Below are positions 45,457 through 53,362 of a stretch of 64,000 bases of DNA, one piece after another. Source of the DNA: Anaerohalosphaeraceae bacterium (GTDB taxonomy: Bacteria > Planctomycetota > Phycisphaerae > Sedimentisphaerales > Anaerohalosphaeraceae); NCBI GenBank assembly GCA_037479115.1, contig JBBFLK010000005.1, positions 100,595 through 164,594 of the forward strand. The letters are read 5' to 3'. Numbering within the stretch: position 1 is the first letter of the stretch; each line of letters opens with the position of its first letter. A program made the translations under genes and the position numbers. The notes beneath the pieces were generated by a model, which saw only the letters and a program-made list of their open reading frames with translations, was not told where the DNA came from and did not search any database.

Positions 45457-45525
45457 CTGCGGCCGTGGAAGGTCTGCCGACGGCCGAGGCGTAAGTGAAA
45501 CCCTAACCCATCGGGAGAAATGAAC

Positions 45526-46857
45526 ATGGCGGAAACAAAGAAAATTCAATTGCAGGACGTGGAGCGGCCAAACCTGTATCGGGAATTTTTTCCTTATACA
45601 GAGTTTCCGAAACTGGAGTTCGAAGAAGCCACTGTCCCGATGGAGATTCCGGAGGACTTCTGGATTACGGATACGACCTTCCGGGACGGCCAGCAGGCCC
45701 GCGCTCCCTATTCGCCGGAACAAATCGCCCGAATTTATGAGTTTTTTCATCAAATCAACGGAGAAACAGGGCTGATTCGGCAGTGTGAGTTTTTCCTGTA
45801 CTCAGACCGGGACCGCAAGGCGGTGCAGCTCTGTCAGGAAAAGGGATATCGCTATCCGGAGGTGACCGGCTGGATTCGGGCCACCGCAGCGGACTTTAAG
45901 TATGTCACCCAGCTGGGTCTCAAAGAGACCGGAATTTTAACCAGCGCCAGCGATTATCACATCTTTCTGAAGCTGAAGATGACGCGTTCGCAGGCAATGC
46001 AGGCCTATCTGGACATTGTAAAGGCGGCGCTGGACAACGGGATTCTGCCGCGGTGTCACTTTGAGGACATCACCCGGGCGGATTTTGACGGGTTTGTCCT
46101 GCCGTTTGCGGCGGAACTGCTGAAACTTTCGCAGCAGTACAACTGCCCCGTAAAGATGCGTCTGTGTGATACGCTGGGGTTTGCGGTGCCCTATCCGAAT
46201 GCAAAGCTGCCGCGTTCGCTGCCGAAACTGGTGGCGGGACTGCGCCGGCTGGGGGTGCCGTCGGCCTGGCTCGAATGGCATGGACACAACGACTTCCACA
46301 AGGTGGAAATCAATGCAGCGACGGCCTGGCTGTACGGGTGCAGTGCCGCCAACTGCGCGATTTTCGGCGTAGGGGAGCGGACGGGCAACCCGCCGCTGGA
46401 GGCACTGGTGATTGAGCATGCGCAGCTGGCGGGCACAAATCCGAAAATCAACTATGCCGCCATCACCGAACTGGCCCAGTACGCCCAAAAGGAACTCGGA
46501 TTCCATCTGCCGGCCAATTATCCGCTGGTGGGACGCGATTTCAACGTAACGCGGGCGGGGATTCACGCAGACGGCCTCTTGAAGAATGAGGAAATCTATA
46601 ACTGCTTCGACACGCTCAAACTGCTCAAGCGTCCGGTAGGTGTGGCGATTACGGACAAATCGGGAGCCGCGGGCATTAAGCACTGGATTGAGTCTCGCTA
46701 TCAGATTGACATTCCCAAGCATGACCCGCGTGTAACGGCGATTAAGAACAAAATCGACGAAGAATACAGTGCAGACCGGATGTCTGCGATTTCGGACGAA
46801 GAGATGGAGGCGTGGGTTCGTCAGGTGTTCGGCAATCAGCTGCCGCCGGAGAGGTGA
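45526..46857 (+). CDS. HMGL-like acyltransferase of the isopropylmalate/homocitrate/Re-citrate synthase family
   Basis: 443 residues from ATG 45526 (GGGAG eight bases before; another ATG two codons upstream). The TIM barrel shows ITDTTFRDGQQ (metal-binding Asp and catalytic Arg, residues about 47-57), MRLCDTLGF, and the metal-binding WHGHNDFH near 251. FGVGERTGNPPLEAL and DFNVTRAGIHADGL follow. No LeuA allosteric C-terminal domain is present. The sequence differs from ordinary LeuA and resembles a group that includes Re-type citrate synthases in anaerobes (recollection, not checked). It is followed by a HAD phosphatase and thrC, so an amino-acid role is also possible. Confidence 0.82.
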   Translation: MAETKKIQLQDVERPNLYREFFPYTEFPKLEFEEATVPMEIPEDFWITDTTFRDGQQARAPYSPEQIARIYEFFHQINGETGLIRQCEFFLYSDRDRKAVQLCQEKGYRYPEVTGWIRATAADFKYVTQLGLKETGILTSASDYHIFLKLKMTRSQAMQAYLDIVKAALDNGILPRCHFEDITRADFDGFVLPFAAELLKLSQQYNCPVKMRLCDTLGFAVPYPNAKLPRSLPKLVAGLRRLGVPSAWLEWHGHNDFHKVEINAATAWLYGCSAANCAIFGVGERTGNPPLEALVIEHAQLAGTNPKINYAAITELAQYAQKELGFHLPANYPLVGRDFNVTRAGIHADGLLKNEEIYNCFDTLKLLKRPVGVAITDKSGAAGIKHWIESRYQIDIPKHDPRVTAIKNKIDEEYSADRMSAISDEEMEAWVRQVFGNQLPPER

Positions 46858-46862
46858 GGGGT

Positions 46863-47615
46863 TTGGCGGGACGAGCGGTTCAGGCGATTTTGTTTGATTT
46901 GGGCGAGACGCTGCTGCTGTTCGGGCGTCTGGAGACCGGCAGGCTTTTTGAGCAGGCGTCCCGCTTTTCGTATGAGTATCTGAAGCAGCGGGGCCAGCCG
47001 GTCGGCCGTTTCGGCATCTATCGGCTTTGGAACCTTCTGGGCATTCGTCTGCACCTGCTGTATTCGTTCCTGACCGGAACTGACTTTGATTCCCTTTCCC
47101 TCCTGAAAGAGTACGGGCGGAAAAAGGGCTTTACGCTTACGGAGGAGGAATGGGAGGAGCTGAACTGGCAGTGGTATCGTCCGCTGGCGGAAAAAGGACA
47201 GATTGAGCCGCAGACGCACTCGACCCTTCAGACCCTGCGGGACATGGGACTTCGGCTGGGGATTTTGTCCAATACGTTCGTGCACGGCAGCACCCTGGAC
47301 CGCCATTTGCGGCAGGTTGGGCTGCTGGACTTTTTCGACCTTCGTCTGTATTCCTACCAGTTCTCCTTCCGCAAACCGGACCCGCGGATATTCCTGGAAG
47401 CCGCCCGACGCCTGCAGGCGGAAGCAAACCGAACCGTCTTTGTCGGGGACCGGATGGACAAGGATGTGCGGGGGGCCCTGCGGGCGGGGATGATTCCCGT
47501 CCTGAAAGACGCCTACACAAACCGAAAAAAAAGAGTGCCGGAAGGCGTTTTTCGGATACAATATCTGTCGGAACTGCCGGAGTTAATCAAACGACTGAAC
47601 GAGGATAAACTGTGA
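46863..47615 (+). CDS. HAD-superfamily hydrolase
   Basis: 250 residues from a TTG at 46863; a GTG three codons upstream is an alternative. HAD motifs are altered at the start: motif I reads [10 protein letters not shown], with the second Asp replaced by Glu. Motif II is LGILSNTF, motif III the Lys in FRKPDPRIF, and motif [15 protein letters not shown]. The four-helix cap is inserted after motif I. A small-molecule phosphatase is likely, although GETL instead of DGTL also occurs in non-classical members. It overlaps thrC by four bases. Confidence 0.88.
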   Translation: MAGRAVQAILFDLGETLLLFGRLETGRLFEQASRFSYEYLKQRGQPVGRFGIYRLWNLLGIRLHLLYSFLTGTDFDSLSLLKEYGRKKGFTLTEEEWEELNWQWYRPLAEKGQIEPQTHSTLQTLRDMGLRLGILSNTFVHGSTLDRHLRQVGLLDFFDLRLYSYQFSFRKPDPRIFLEAARRLQAEANRTVFVGDRMDKDVRGALRAGMIPVLKDAYTNRKKRVPEGVFRIQYLSELPELIKRLNEDKL

Positions 47616-48958
47616 GGCAAGCCCAGGCATATCAAAAATGCATCAATCCCCGCTGCGGGACGGAATTTGACCGGATGGAGATTTTGTTTGAATGTCCCCG
47701 GTGCGGCGACCTGCTGGATGTCTGTTATCGGTGGGACAAGCTGCCGGTGCCGAAAAAACTCAGCGATTTTTCCCAAAAATGGGCCGACCGGCAAAATCCG
47801 CTGAACTTCTCGGGGGTGTGGCGGTTTGGAGAGCTGCTGCCGTTCTGTGAGGAAAAATACCGCGTGACCATCGGTGAGGGCCAGACGGTTCTTCAGCAAT
47901 GCTGCGGTTTGGCGGCGGAGTTAGGGATGCGGCCGGATGTTCTGTATCTGCAATACGAAGGGCTCAATCCGTCCGGGTCGTTTAAGGACAACGGAATGGC
48001 GGCGGCCTACAGCCATGCTCGGATGGTCGGTGCGACCGCCAGTGCGTGTGCTTCCACGGGCAATACGTCGGCTTCGATGGCCCTGTATTCTCACAGCTGC
48101 GGTCTGAAGGCGACGGTGTTCATCGGCGAGGGAAAAATTGCCTTCGGAAAACTCAGCCAGGCGATGGATTACGGGGCTTATACGCTGCAGATTGCCGGGG
48201 ACTTTGACGACTGCATGCGGCAGGTGCAGGAGGTTTGCCGGCAGCTGAAGATTTATCTGGTCAATTCGCTCAACCCGTTCCGGCTGGAGGGCCAGAAGAC
48301 GATTATGTACCGGATTCTGGAGCAGATGGGCTGGGAGGTGCCGGACTGGATTGTGGTGCCCGGGGGCAATCTGGGCAATTCGAGCTCCTTCGGAAAGGCG
48401 TTTGCGGAATTGAAGGAATTGGGGCTGATTCAACGGATTCCGCGGCTGGCGGTGATTAATGCATCCGGAGCGGATACGCTGAGCGAACTGTATAATCAGC
48501 GCGGGCTTCGCTGGAACAACGGCCATGTGGATCAGGAATTGATTGCGGATTATTATTCGGAACTGGATGCCAAACAGTACCGGCCGAATACCATTGCTTC
48601 GGCCATCGAAATCTCTCGTCCGGTGAACCTGAAAAAGTGCATTCGGGCCCTGGATGTGTGCAATGGGGTCGTGCGGACGGTTTCGGATGAGGAGATTCTG
48701 GATGCCAAGGCCCAAATCGGCAAATACGGGCTGGGATGCGAGCCGGCATCCGCGGCGACGGTAGCGGGCCTGAAGCATCTGTTGGCCGACGGCACCATCG
48801 GACGGGATGAACGCGTGGTGTGCGTGCTGACGGGACATCTGCTCAAGGACCCGAATGCAACGGTGAATTATCACAGCCAGATGAAACGGCCGTTCAGCAA
48901 TCCGCCGGTCCAGGTGCCAAACGATTTGGAGAAGATTATCGCGCTGATGAAGGCGTAG
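47612..48958 (+). CDS. thrC: Threonine synthase
   Basis: 448 residues. GTG start overlaps the upstream stop (GTGA), with GAGGAT six bases before. An N-terminal zinc ribbon (CINPRCG, CPRCG) is followed by the PLP fold type II domain: pyridoxal Lys in [29 protein letters not shown], and the glycine loop [13 protein letters not shown]. It converts phosphohomoserine to threonine. The neighbouring HAD phosphatase is not homoserine kinase, which is missing here. Confidence 0.93.
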   Translation: MRQAQAYQKCINPRCGTEFDRMEILFECPRCGDLLDVCYRWDKLPVPKKLSDFSQKWADRQNPLNFSGVWRFGELLPFCEEKYRVTIGEGQTVLQQCCGLAAELGMRPDVLYLQYEGLNPSGSFKDNGMAAAYSHARMVGATASACASTGNTSASMALYSHSCGLKATVFIGEGKIAFGKLSQAMDYGAYTLQIAGDFDDCMRQVQEVCRQLKIYLVNSLNPFRLEGQKTIMYRILEQMGWEVPDWIVVPGGNLGNSSSFGKAFAELKELGLIQRIPRLAVINASGADTLSELYNQRGLRWNNGHVDQELIADYYSELDAKQYRPNTIASAIEISRPVNLKKCIRALDVCNGVVRTVSDEEILDAKAQIGKYGLGCEPASAATVAGLKHLLADGTIGRDERVVCVLTGHLLKDPNATVNYHSQMKRPFSNPPVQVPNDLEKIIALMKA

Positions 48959-49261
48959 CGGTCTTCATTTGTCCGAGCGGCGGGACAAAAAAAGGGGAAA
49001 AAGTGAAAAAAAATGGACCGAAGCATTCCGTGTTAACATGAACCAGAGAAAGCAGTTAGAGTAAGCAGCGGTGTATTTGAGAAACTATTTTTCTTTTTTT
49101 TCATGATTTCTTTGGTCCAACAGGCCGATATTTCGTATAATGTGGTAATGACAGTTAAATGTAAAGGGCAGTATTCTTAACCATCTCTCTGGAATATTTC
49201 CCCTCCAATTGAATGTTAGAGAGATATTGCAGGGTTTCGTTGTAAACCCGGGAGTAAAAAA
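48959..49261. other. Leader and promoter region of the cold-shock gene
   Basis: No protein gene is seen. It contains the csp promoter at 49112-49141 and an approximately 114-base leader with an eight-base-pair stem ATCTCTCT/AGAGAGAT (49183-49190, 49218-49225) around a 27-base loop. Long structured leaders are typical of cold-shock mRNAs. Confidence 0.6.
49112..49141 (+). promoter_or_regulatory. Promoter of the cold-shock gene
   Basis: TTGGTC (49112-49117) and a perfect TATAAT (49136-49141), spacer 18 bases. Confidence 0.65.
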
Positions 49262-49465
49262 ATGAGTACAGGTACAGTGAAATGGTTCAATGACAGCAAG
49301 GGTTACGGTTTCATCACCCCCTCGGACGGCGGCAAGGATTTGTTCGTCCATCATTCCGAGGTCAAAACCGGCGGCTACGCCTCTCTGCATGAGGGCCAGT
49401 CGGTGCAGTTTGAAGTCGGCCAGGGCAAGAAAGGCCCCTGTGCGATGAACGTAAAACCTTGTTAG
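49262..49465 (+). CDS. Cold-shock domain protein (CspA family)
   Basis: 67 residues, the usual CSP length. RNP1 is KGYGFITP and RNP2 LFVHHSEV. The last residues are unusual for the family ([10 protein letters not shown], with two Cys). It binds single-stranded RNA and melts structures. GGGAG precedes the ATG. It is monocistronic with its own promoter and terminator. Confidence 0.95.
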   Translation: MSTGTVKWFNDSKGYGFITPSDGGKDLFVHHSEVKTGGYASLHEGQSVQFEVGQGKKGPCAMNVKPC

Positions 49466-49487
49466 TTTTCGTTTTCGACGACCTGCA

Positions 49488-49516
49488 AAAGCCCCGCGAC
49501 CTGCGGGGCTTTTTTT
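49488..49516 (+). terminator. Terminator between csp and maf (possibly bidirectional)
   Basis: Ten-base-pair stem AAAGCCCCGC/GCGGGGCTTT with a five-base loop, then TTTTT on the forward side and TTTTG on the reverse. Confidence 0.85.
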
Positions 49517-50129
49517 ATGCGCTCTTCTCGTTCCCTCCCGCTGCAGGAAAAGCCCCCCATTGCCTCAAAAGAGGTTCAACCCGCTCCATCGGCAGGCCGA
49601 CAACGTTGGAAAAGGAACCGTCGATGCGTTCAACAAAAGCGTCGTTAATTTCCTGGATGCCGTAGGCGCCGGCCTTGCCCTGCCAGTCGCCGGAGGCTAG
49701 ATAGGCCGCCAACTGCTCCTCTGTGATTGTTTTCGGATACACCCAGGTAATGCAGGATTCGCATATCTCCAAATTTCGTGACTTCCGGACCAGCGCGATT
49801 CCGGTGATGACCCGGTGCGGTTTGCGGAACAGCCGACGAAGAATTGCTTCGGCTTCAGCGACATCGGCAGGTTTGCCGATGAGGGTACCATCGGAATCAA
49901 CCACCGTGTCGGCGGCCAGCACGAGACAATCAGGATACGAGGCAGCCACATCCTGCGCCTTGGCCAGCGCCAGACGAGCGGCCGCCTGCTCACACGTCAA
50001 TCCGCAGATGTCCACTTTGGATTCATCCACCTGCGAGGGGATGACCTCAAAGCGGTATCCGGCCTGCTGGAGAAGAAGTTTCCGCCGCGGAGAGGCGGAG
50101 GCAAGAATGAAGCTGCCGTTCGGTTTCAT
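49515..50129 (-). CDS. maf: Maf-like nucleoside triphosphate pyrophosphatase
   Basis: 204 residues from ATG 50129, which overlaps the stop of the preceding gene (ATGA). Family motifs are LASASPRRKLLL near residue 8, SKVDICGLTCEQAA, AADTVVDSDGTLIGKP and GKAGAYGIQ. Maf proteins hydrolyse non-canonical nucleotides such as dTTP/UTP or modified pyrimidines and have been linked to septum control. No separate ribosome site is seen, so translation is probably coupled. Confidence 0.93.
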   Translation of the reverse strand: MKPNGSFILASASPRRKLLLQQAGYRFEVIPSQVDESKVDICGLTCEQAAARLALAKAQDVAASYPDCLVLAADTVVDSDGTLIGKPADVAEAEAILRRLFRKPHRVITGIALVRKSRNLEICESCITWVYPKTITEEQLAAYLASGDWQGKAGAYGIQEINDAFVERIDGSFSNVVGLPMERVEPLLRQWGAFPAAGGNEKSA

Positions 50130-51190
50130 GGGGAATACTGGAGTCGAATCGGATAGGTGATTTTTTCGCAAAAGGCCCGATATTCCTTTTCGATTTTCTT
50201 CAGGTCAGAATCGATATAGAGTGAGAACAGCCGCGGGGAAACCCGCTGATTCCAGGCAACCGTCAGCGGCAGATTGCGGTCGGAAGCAATGCGGGCCTCC
50301 AGCTCGTCGAGCGGCCAGTTCCCGCGAAGGCCGGCGGCCATCAGAGTATGATATTTGCGAAGGTAATAGCCGTAAAACTCCTCCCGCAAAAACCGCACGA
50401 GGGCGTAGGTCTGGGCGTAAAAGGCCGTGACCCGTTCATCCGGCCCGCCGTTGTCGCCGAGGACCTGACCGGGATTGAGAACCAGCAGCTCCTCGAGCGG
50501 AATCATCCGTCCGGTCAGCAGCGTTTCTTTGAGTGCCCCGAGACGGTGAAGGTTGCGCTGGGGTTCGAAGACAAATCGACCCTGCCGGTACTGACAGGTT
50601 TCAAAAAGCGTCGCCACCCCTTCATCGAGCCAACTGGGCAGCCGGTACGCAAAAAAGCGGCTGTTGAATTGATGCCAGCCCTCATGGCCGATAACAGAGA
50701 ACGTCTGGGAGCGCCCGATGTGGTAAGCCACGCAGACATCGTTGACGGCATAGGCCCCCTTCCGAATGCGCAGGTAGATGTCCGCATTCGGGCCGGTGAA
50801 GTCCCGGGTAAACTGCTCCCACTGGGAACGCTGAGCGAACAAATAAATGACAAACCGGCGGTCGGTGCTGACGGGGTCCGGCAGCTGGGCCTGATATTCC
50901 GCATAAACACTTTCGACAAAGGAGGGAACCTGCCGAAGCATCAGCGGGTCATCAAGCGTGGTATAGATTTCGTAATGACGGGTGAGGATTTGAAGGCCCG
51001 GGCCGTACGGATTGTCCCAGATTTGCACCCGCTGAACGGCGGGCAAATCGCGGAGATAGTCCGCCAGTCCTTCCGGAGAAGACAAAGAATTCTGCACGGC
51101 CGGAACCGGGGAAGAGGTCGAACGGCAGCCCGTACCCAGCCAGAGGCCCGGTGTCAGCAGAAAGAAAAGAATCCATCCCCGGCAGGTCAT
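50126..51190 (-). CDS. Lipoprotein with peptidase-like HExxH domain (DUF1570-like)
   Basis: 354 residues. Lipoprotein signal LWLGTGC (Cys near residue 22). The zinc-protease motif HEGWH is near 163 (VIGHEGWHQF) and PSWLDEGVATLFE near 180 supplies the third ligand Glu, the gluzincin pattern of the peptidase MA-like clan. It is followed by helical repeats. DUF1570-type proteins are common in planctomycetes and unstudied. It is four bases from AMMECR1 and overlaps maf by four. Confidence 0.8.
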   Translation of the reverse strand: MTCRGWILFFLLTPGLWLGTGCRSTSSPVPAVQNSLSSPEGLADYLRDLPAVQRVQIWDNPYGPGLQILTRHYEIYTTLDDPLMLRQVPSFVESVYAEYQAQLPDPVSTDRRFVIYLFAQRSQWEQFTRDFTGPNADIYLRIRKGAYAVNDVCVAYHIGRSQTFSVIGHEGWHQFNSRFFAYRLPSWLDEGVATLFETCQYRQGRFVFEPQRNLHRLGALKETLLTGRMIPLEELLVLNPGQVLGDNGGPDERVTAFYAQTYALVRFLREEFYGYYLRKYHTLMAAGLRGNWPLDELEARIASDRNLPLTVAWNQRVSPRLFSLYIDSDLKKIEKEYRAFCEKITYPIRLQYSP

Positions 51191-51195
51191 CCCAC

Positions 51196-51768
51196 TCAAT
51201 CCTCAATTTGGGTCCAATCAGCCCCAAAAACCTCGGCGGTGAACAAATACACGCGAACAGAAGGGTCTTTCTGCCAGGCCCGCGGAGGAAGGCCCGCCTT
51301 GTGTGTGCAGCAGAAATCCAGGAACTCTTCTTTGGACCAGCCGGTCTCCGTCGCCACCTGCGGCAGGAAACAGCCGGACCGAAAACCATCCGTGATATAG
51401 ATGCCGTGGACGCCCAGTTCGAGCTTCAGGGGGTCATCGGTCTGAACCATCGGCGACAAAACAGAAATCTCAATGTGCAGCTGCGTCAGCTCGGCGGGAG
51501 TAATCCGATCGCCCGCAAAACGAGGGTCGTGCCTGGCGGAGGAGACAGCCATCCGGCTGACCATCTCGATAAGGGGACGGTCGGCTTCAAACTGCCCAAT
51601 GCAGCCGCGGAGTTCCTCACCGTTTTTGAGGGTCACAAAACAGCCGCGCGGCTCTATCAGTTCAGGGTCATCGACTTTCGGCAGCGGCGGCCTGGGCAGG
51701 CCCTTCACAGCCGCCCGTACGGCATCTTTGGCCACTTTCAGCAGCAGATTGCGCTGGGTTTGGTTCAT
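51196..51768 (-). CDS. amrA: AmmeMemoRadiSam system protein A (AMMECR1 domain)
   Basis: 190 residues from ATG 51768. The AMMECR1 signature LRGCIGQFEADRPLIEMV is near residue 53, RFAGDRITPAEL near 82 and GCFLPQVATETGW near 134. It usually sits with a Memo-like protein (AmrB) and a radical SAM enzyme. AmrB is found about 5 kb away in this window (56479-57348), but no radical SAM gene is present. The biochemical role is unknown. The symbol follows system usage. Confidence 0.92.
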   Translation of the reverse strand: MNQTQRNLLLKVAKDAVRAAVKGLPRPPLPKVDDPELIEPRGCFVTLKNGEELRGCIGQFEADRPLIEMVSRMAVSSARHDPRFAGDRITPAELTQLHIEISVLSPMVQTDDPLKLELGVHGIYITDGFRSGCFLPQVATETGWSKEEFLDFCCTHKAGLPPRAWQKDPSVRVYLFTAEVFGADWTQIED

Positions 51769-51839
51769 AGGCCCCATCCTACCGTATCCGGACGATTTCA
51801 GCAAGCATCCGTCCGGACAAAACCGCCCCATCCAAAGGG

Positions 51840-52301
51840 CTATTCCATCCGAATTTTAATCACAATTTTTTTGACCGGTTCCGGCTTGTCAGACACCTGA
51901 CGGCCGGGCATGTGGGGTTCCTGCGGGAAAAAGACGGCAAACATCCCGGTTTCCAGAACCAGCCGGCTGACCGGTCTGTTTGAGCTGTAAAAGGCAATAT
52001 CTTTGGAGTCTGAATAGGATTCCAGTTCAGCAAGACCTTCGAGGGGTGCATAGCCGATGCATTCGCGGCCGGAGGCGATGAATTGGATATCCAGATACTT
52101 TTGGTGGATTTCGAGACGACCCTGTTCGAAGGGTGCTGTTGCGTATTCCTGAACAATAAAAAACAAATCTTCCCCCTGCACTTCATAGCGGCCTTCCGCA
52201 GCTGTGCGGACATAGTCTTCCTCCAGCAAAGCCAGCCCGGCGGCTATTTGCGGTTCGATATTTTTGTACAAGAAAGCATGGTCAAGCGTATCGATTATCA
52301 T
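51840..52301 (-). CDS. YhcH/YjgK/YiaL family protein
   Basis: 153 residues. The family motif LEIHQKYLDIQFIASG is near residue 59, and the C-terminal MFAVFFPQEPHMPG near 116. It has a cupin-like barrel and is often beside sialic acid or sugar-acid genes; beta-galactosidase subunit beta (EbgC) is a relative. Here its neighbours give no sugar context. GGAAG precedes ATG 52301. Confidence 0.88.
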   Translation of the reverse strand: MIIDTLDHAFLYKNIEPQIAAGLALLEEDYVRTAAEGRYEVQGEDLFFIVQEYATAPFEQGRLEIHQKYLDIQFIASGRECIGYAPLEGLAELESYSDSKDIAFYSSNRPVSRLVLETGMFAVFFPQEPHMPGRQVSDKPEPVKKIVIKIRME

Positions 52302-52397
52302 AACCGGCTTCCTTTCCACATCATAAAGGAGCTTTATTGGGACAATATCCCCCAAACAAAAAAGAAAAGCAACGAGGAAGGAAAGATTTCCAAAAAC

Positions 52398-53120
52398 TTA
52401 CCGCCGCGTGCGGGTCAGCAGGAAAGAGGCCGTCAGCAGGAGCAGACCGGAGGGTTCCGGAATGCAAATTGTATCGAAGCTTAAATAATCGATAAAGGGC
52501 GCATCGAGCAGATGCGGGTAATCCGGATAATGGCTGAACAGCAGGTAAAAGGTTTCCCATTGCGGGCTGGGCTTGATGACAAACTCATACACTTCCGTCA
52601 GCCAGGGCCCCTCCCGGACACTCGTCAGCGGCTGCGGTTTTATGAGGGCATCTTGATAACCCGGCAGGACGCCCGCATCCGTCATCGCCGTAACCCGAAA
52701 CCCCGCAAAGGAAGCGGATATATCAATGTAGGAAATTTCAAAACGGACTAAGGTATGTTGTTCGCCGTCCAGAAAGTTGGGCAGCGTAACATACAATCCT
52801 TCCGTATTGACCTTCAGAACATGCCGCCGTCCGAGGTATTCGTCGAAAACCTGAGCCGCCGCCCCCAAATAATATCCTTCCTGTACGGCCTGAATGGGAA
52901 TGGATTTTCTGGCACCGGCGCCGAAAGAGGTTTGATCCGCGTTGAAATACCAATCCCCGGACGGAAAAATACGGGCATTCCAGGAGTTCCACTCCGCATA
53001 AACAGTCTTTTCACTCCCCCGCCAGGAGGGCTCCAGGACTCCGGATAAGGTCAGTGGGCTTGCAAGCAGGAAGGCAAGCAGGCCAAAGAAAGAGACTTTT
53101 TTTGTCTTAAAATAAGACAT
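52398..53120 (-). CDS. PEP-CTERM-anchored secreted protein
   Basis: 240 residues. A signal peptide (residues 1-27, LLAFLLASPLTLSG) and a C-terminal sorting tail (PEPSGLLLLTASFLL then TRTRR) mark it for exosortase processing. The middle is beta-rich, without a recognised catalytic domain. It is probably an extracellular or matrix protein. No exosortase gene is nearby. Confidence 0.82.
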   Translation of the reverse strand: MSYFKTKKVSFFGLLAFLLASPLTLSGVLEPSWRGSEKTVYAEWNSWNARIFPSGDWYFNADQTSFGAGARKSIPIQAVQEGYYLGAAAQVFDEYLGRRHVLKVNTEGLYVTLPNFLDGEQHTLVRFEISYIDISASFAGFRVTAMTDAGVLPGYQDALIKPQPLTSVREGPWLTEVYEFVIKPSPQWETFYLLFSHYPDYPHLLDAPFIDYLSFDTICIPEPSGLLLLTASFLLTRTRR

Positions 53121-53362
53121 CTATCCTAATTCCCGTCAGTCGTTATCCCAATGGGATTGACAGTCTCTTCCTCCGCCCCATTGTCTAATACGATAACTTT
53201 ATCAATTTTAAAGGAATAAAGCAAGAAGAAAAAACCTCAAAAGGCCCGTTTTGTCTTTCTTTTAATTCATAGGACCTTGAAAAAAAAAGACTTATAAATA
53301 TGTTAAGATAGAGAAGACGGTCGTGGAAAAATTGAAAGTTTTACCCAGGCTTGAATAACGGC

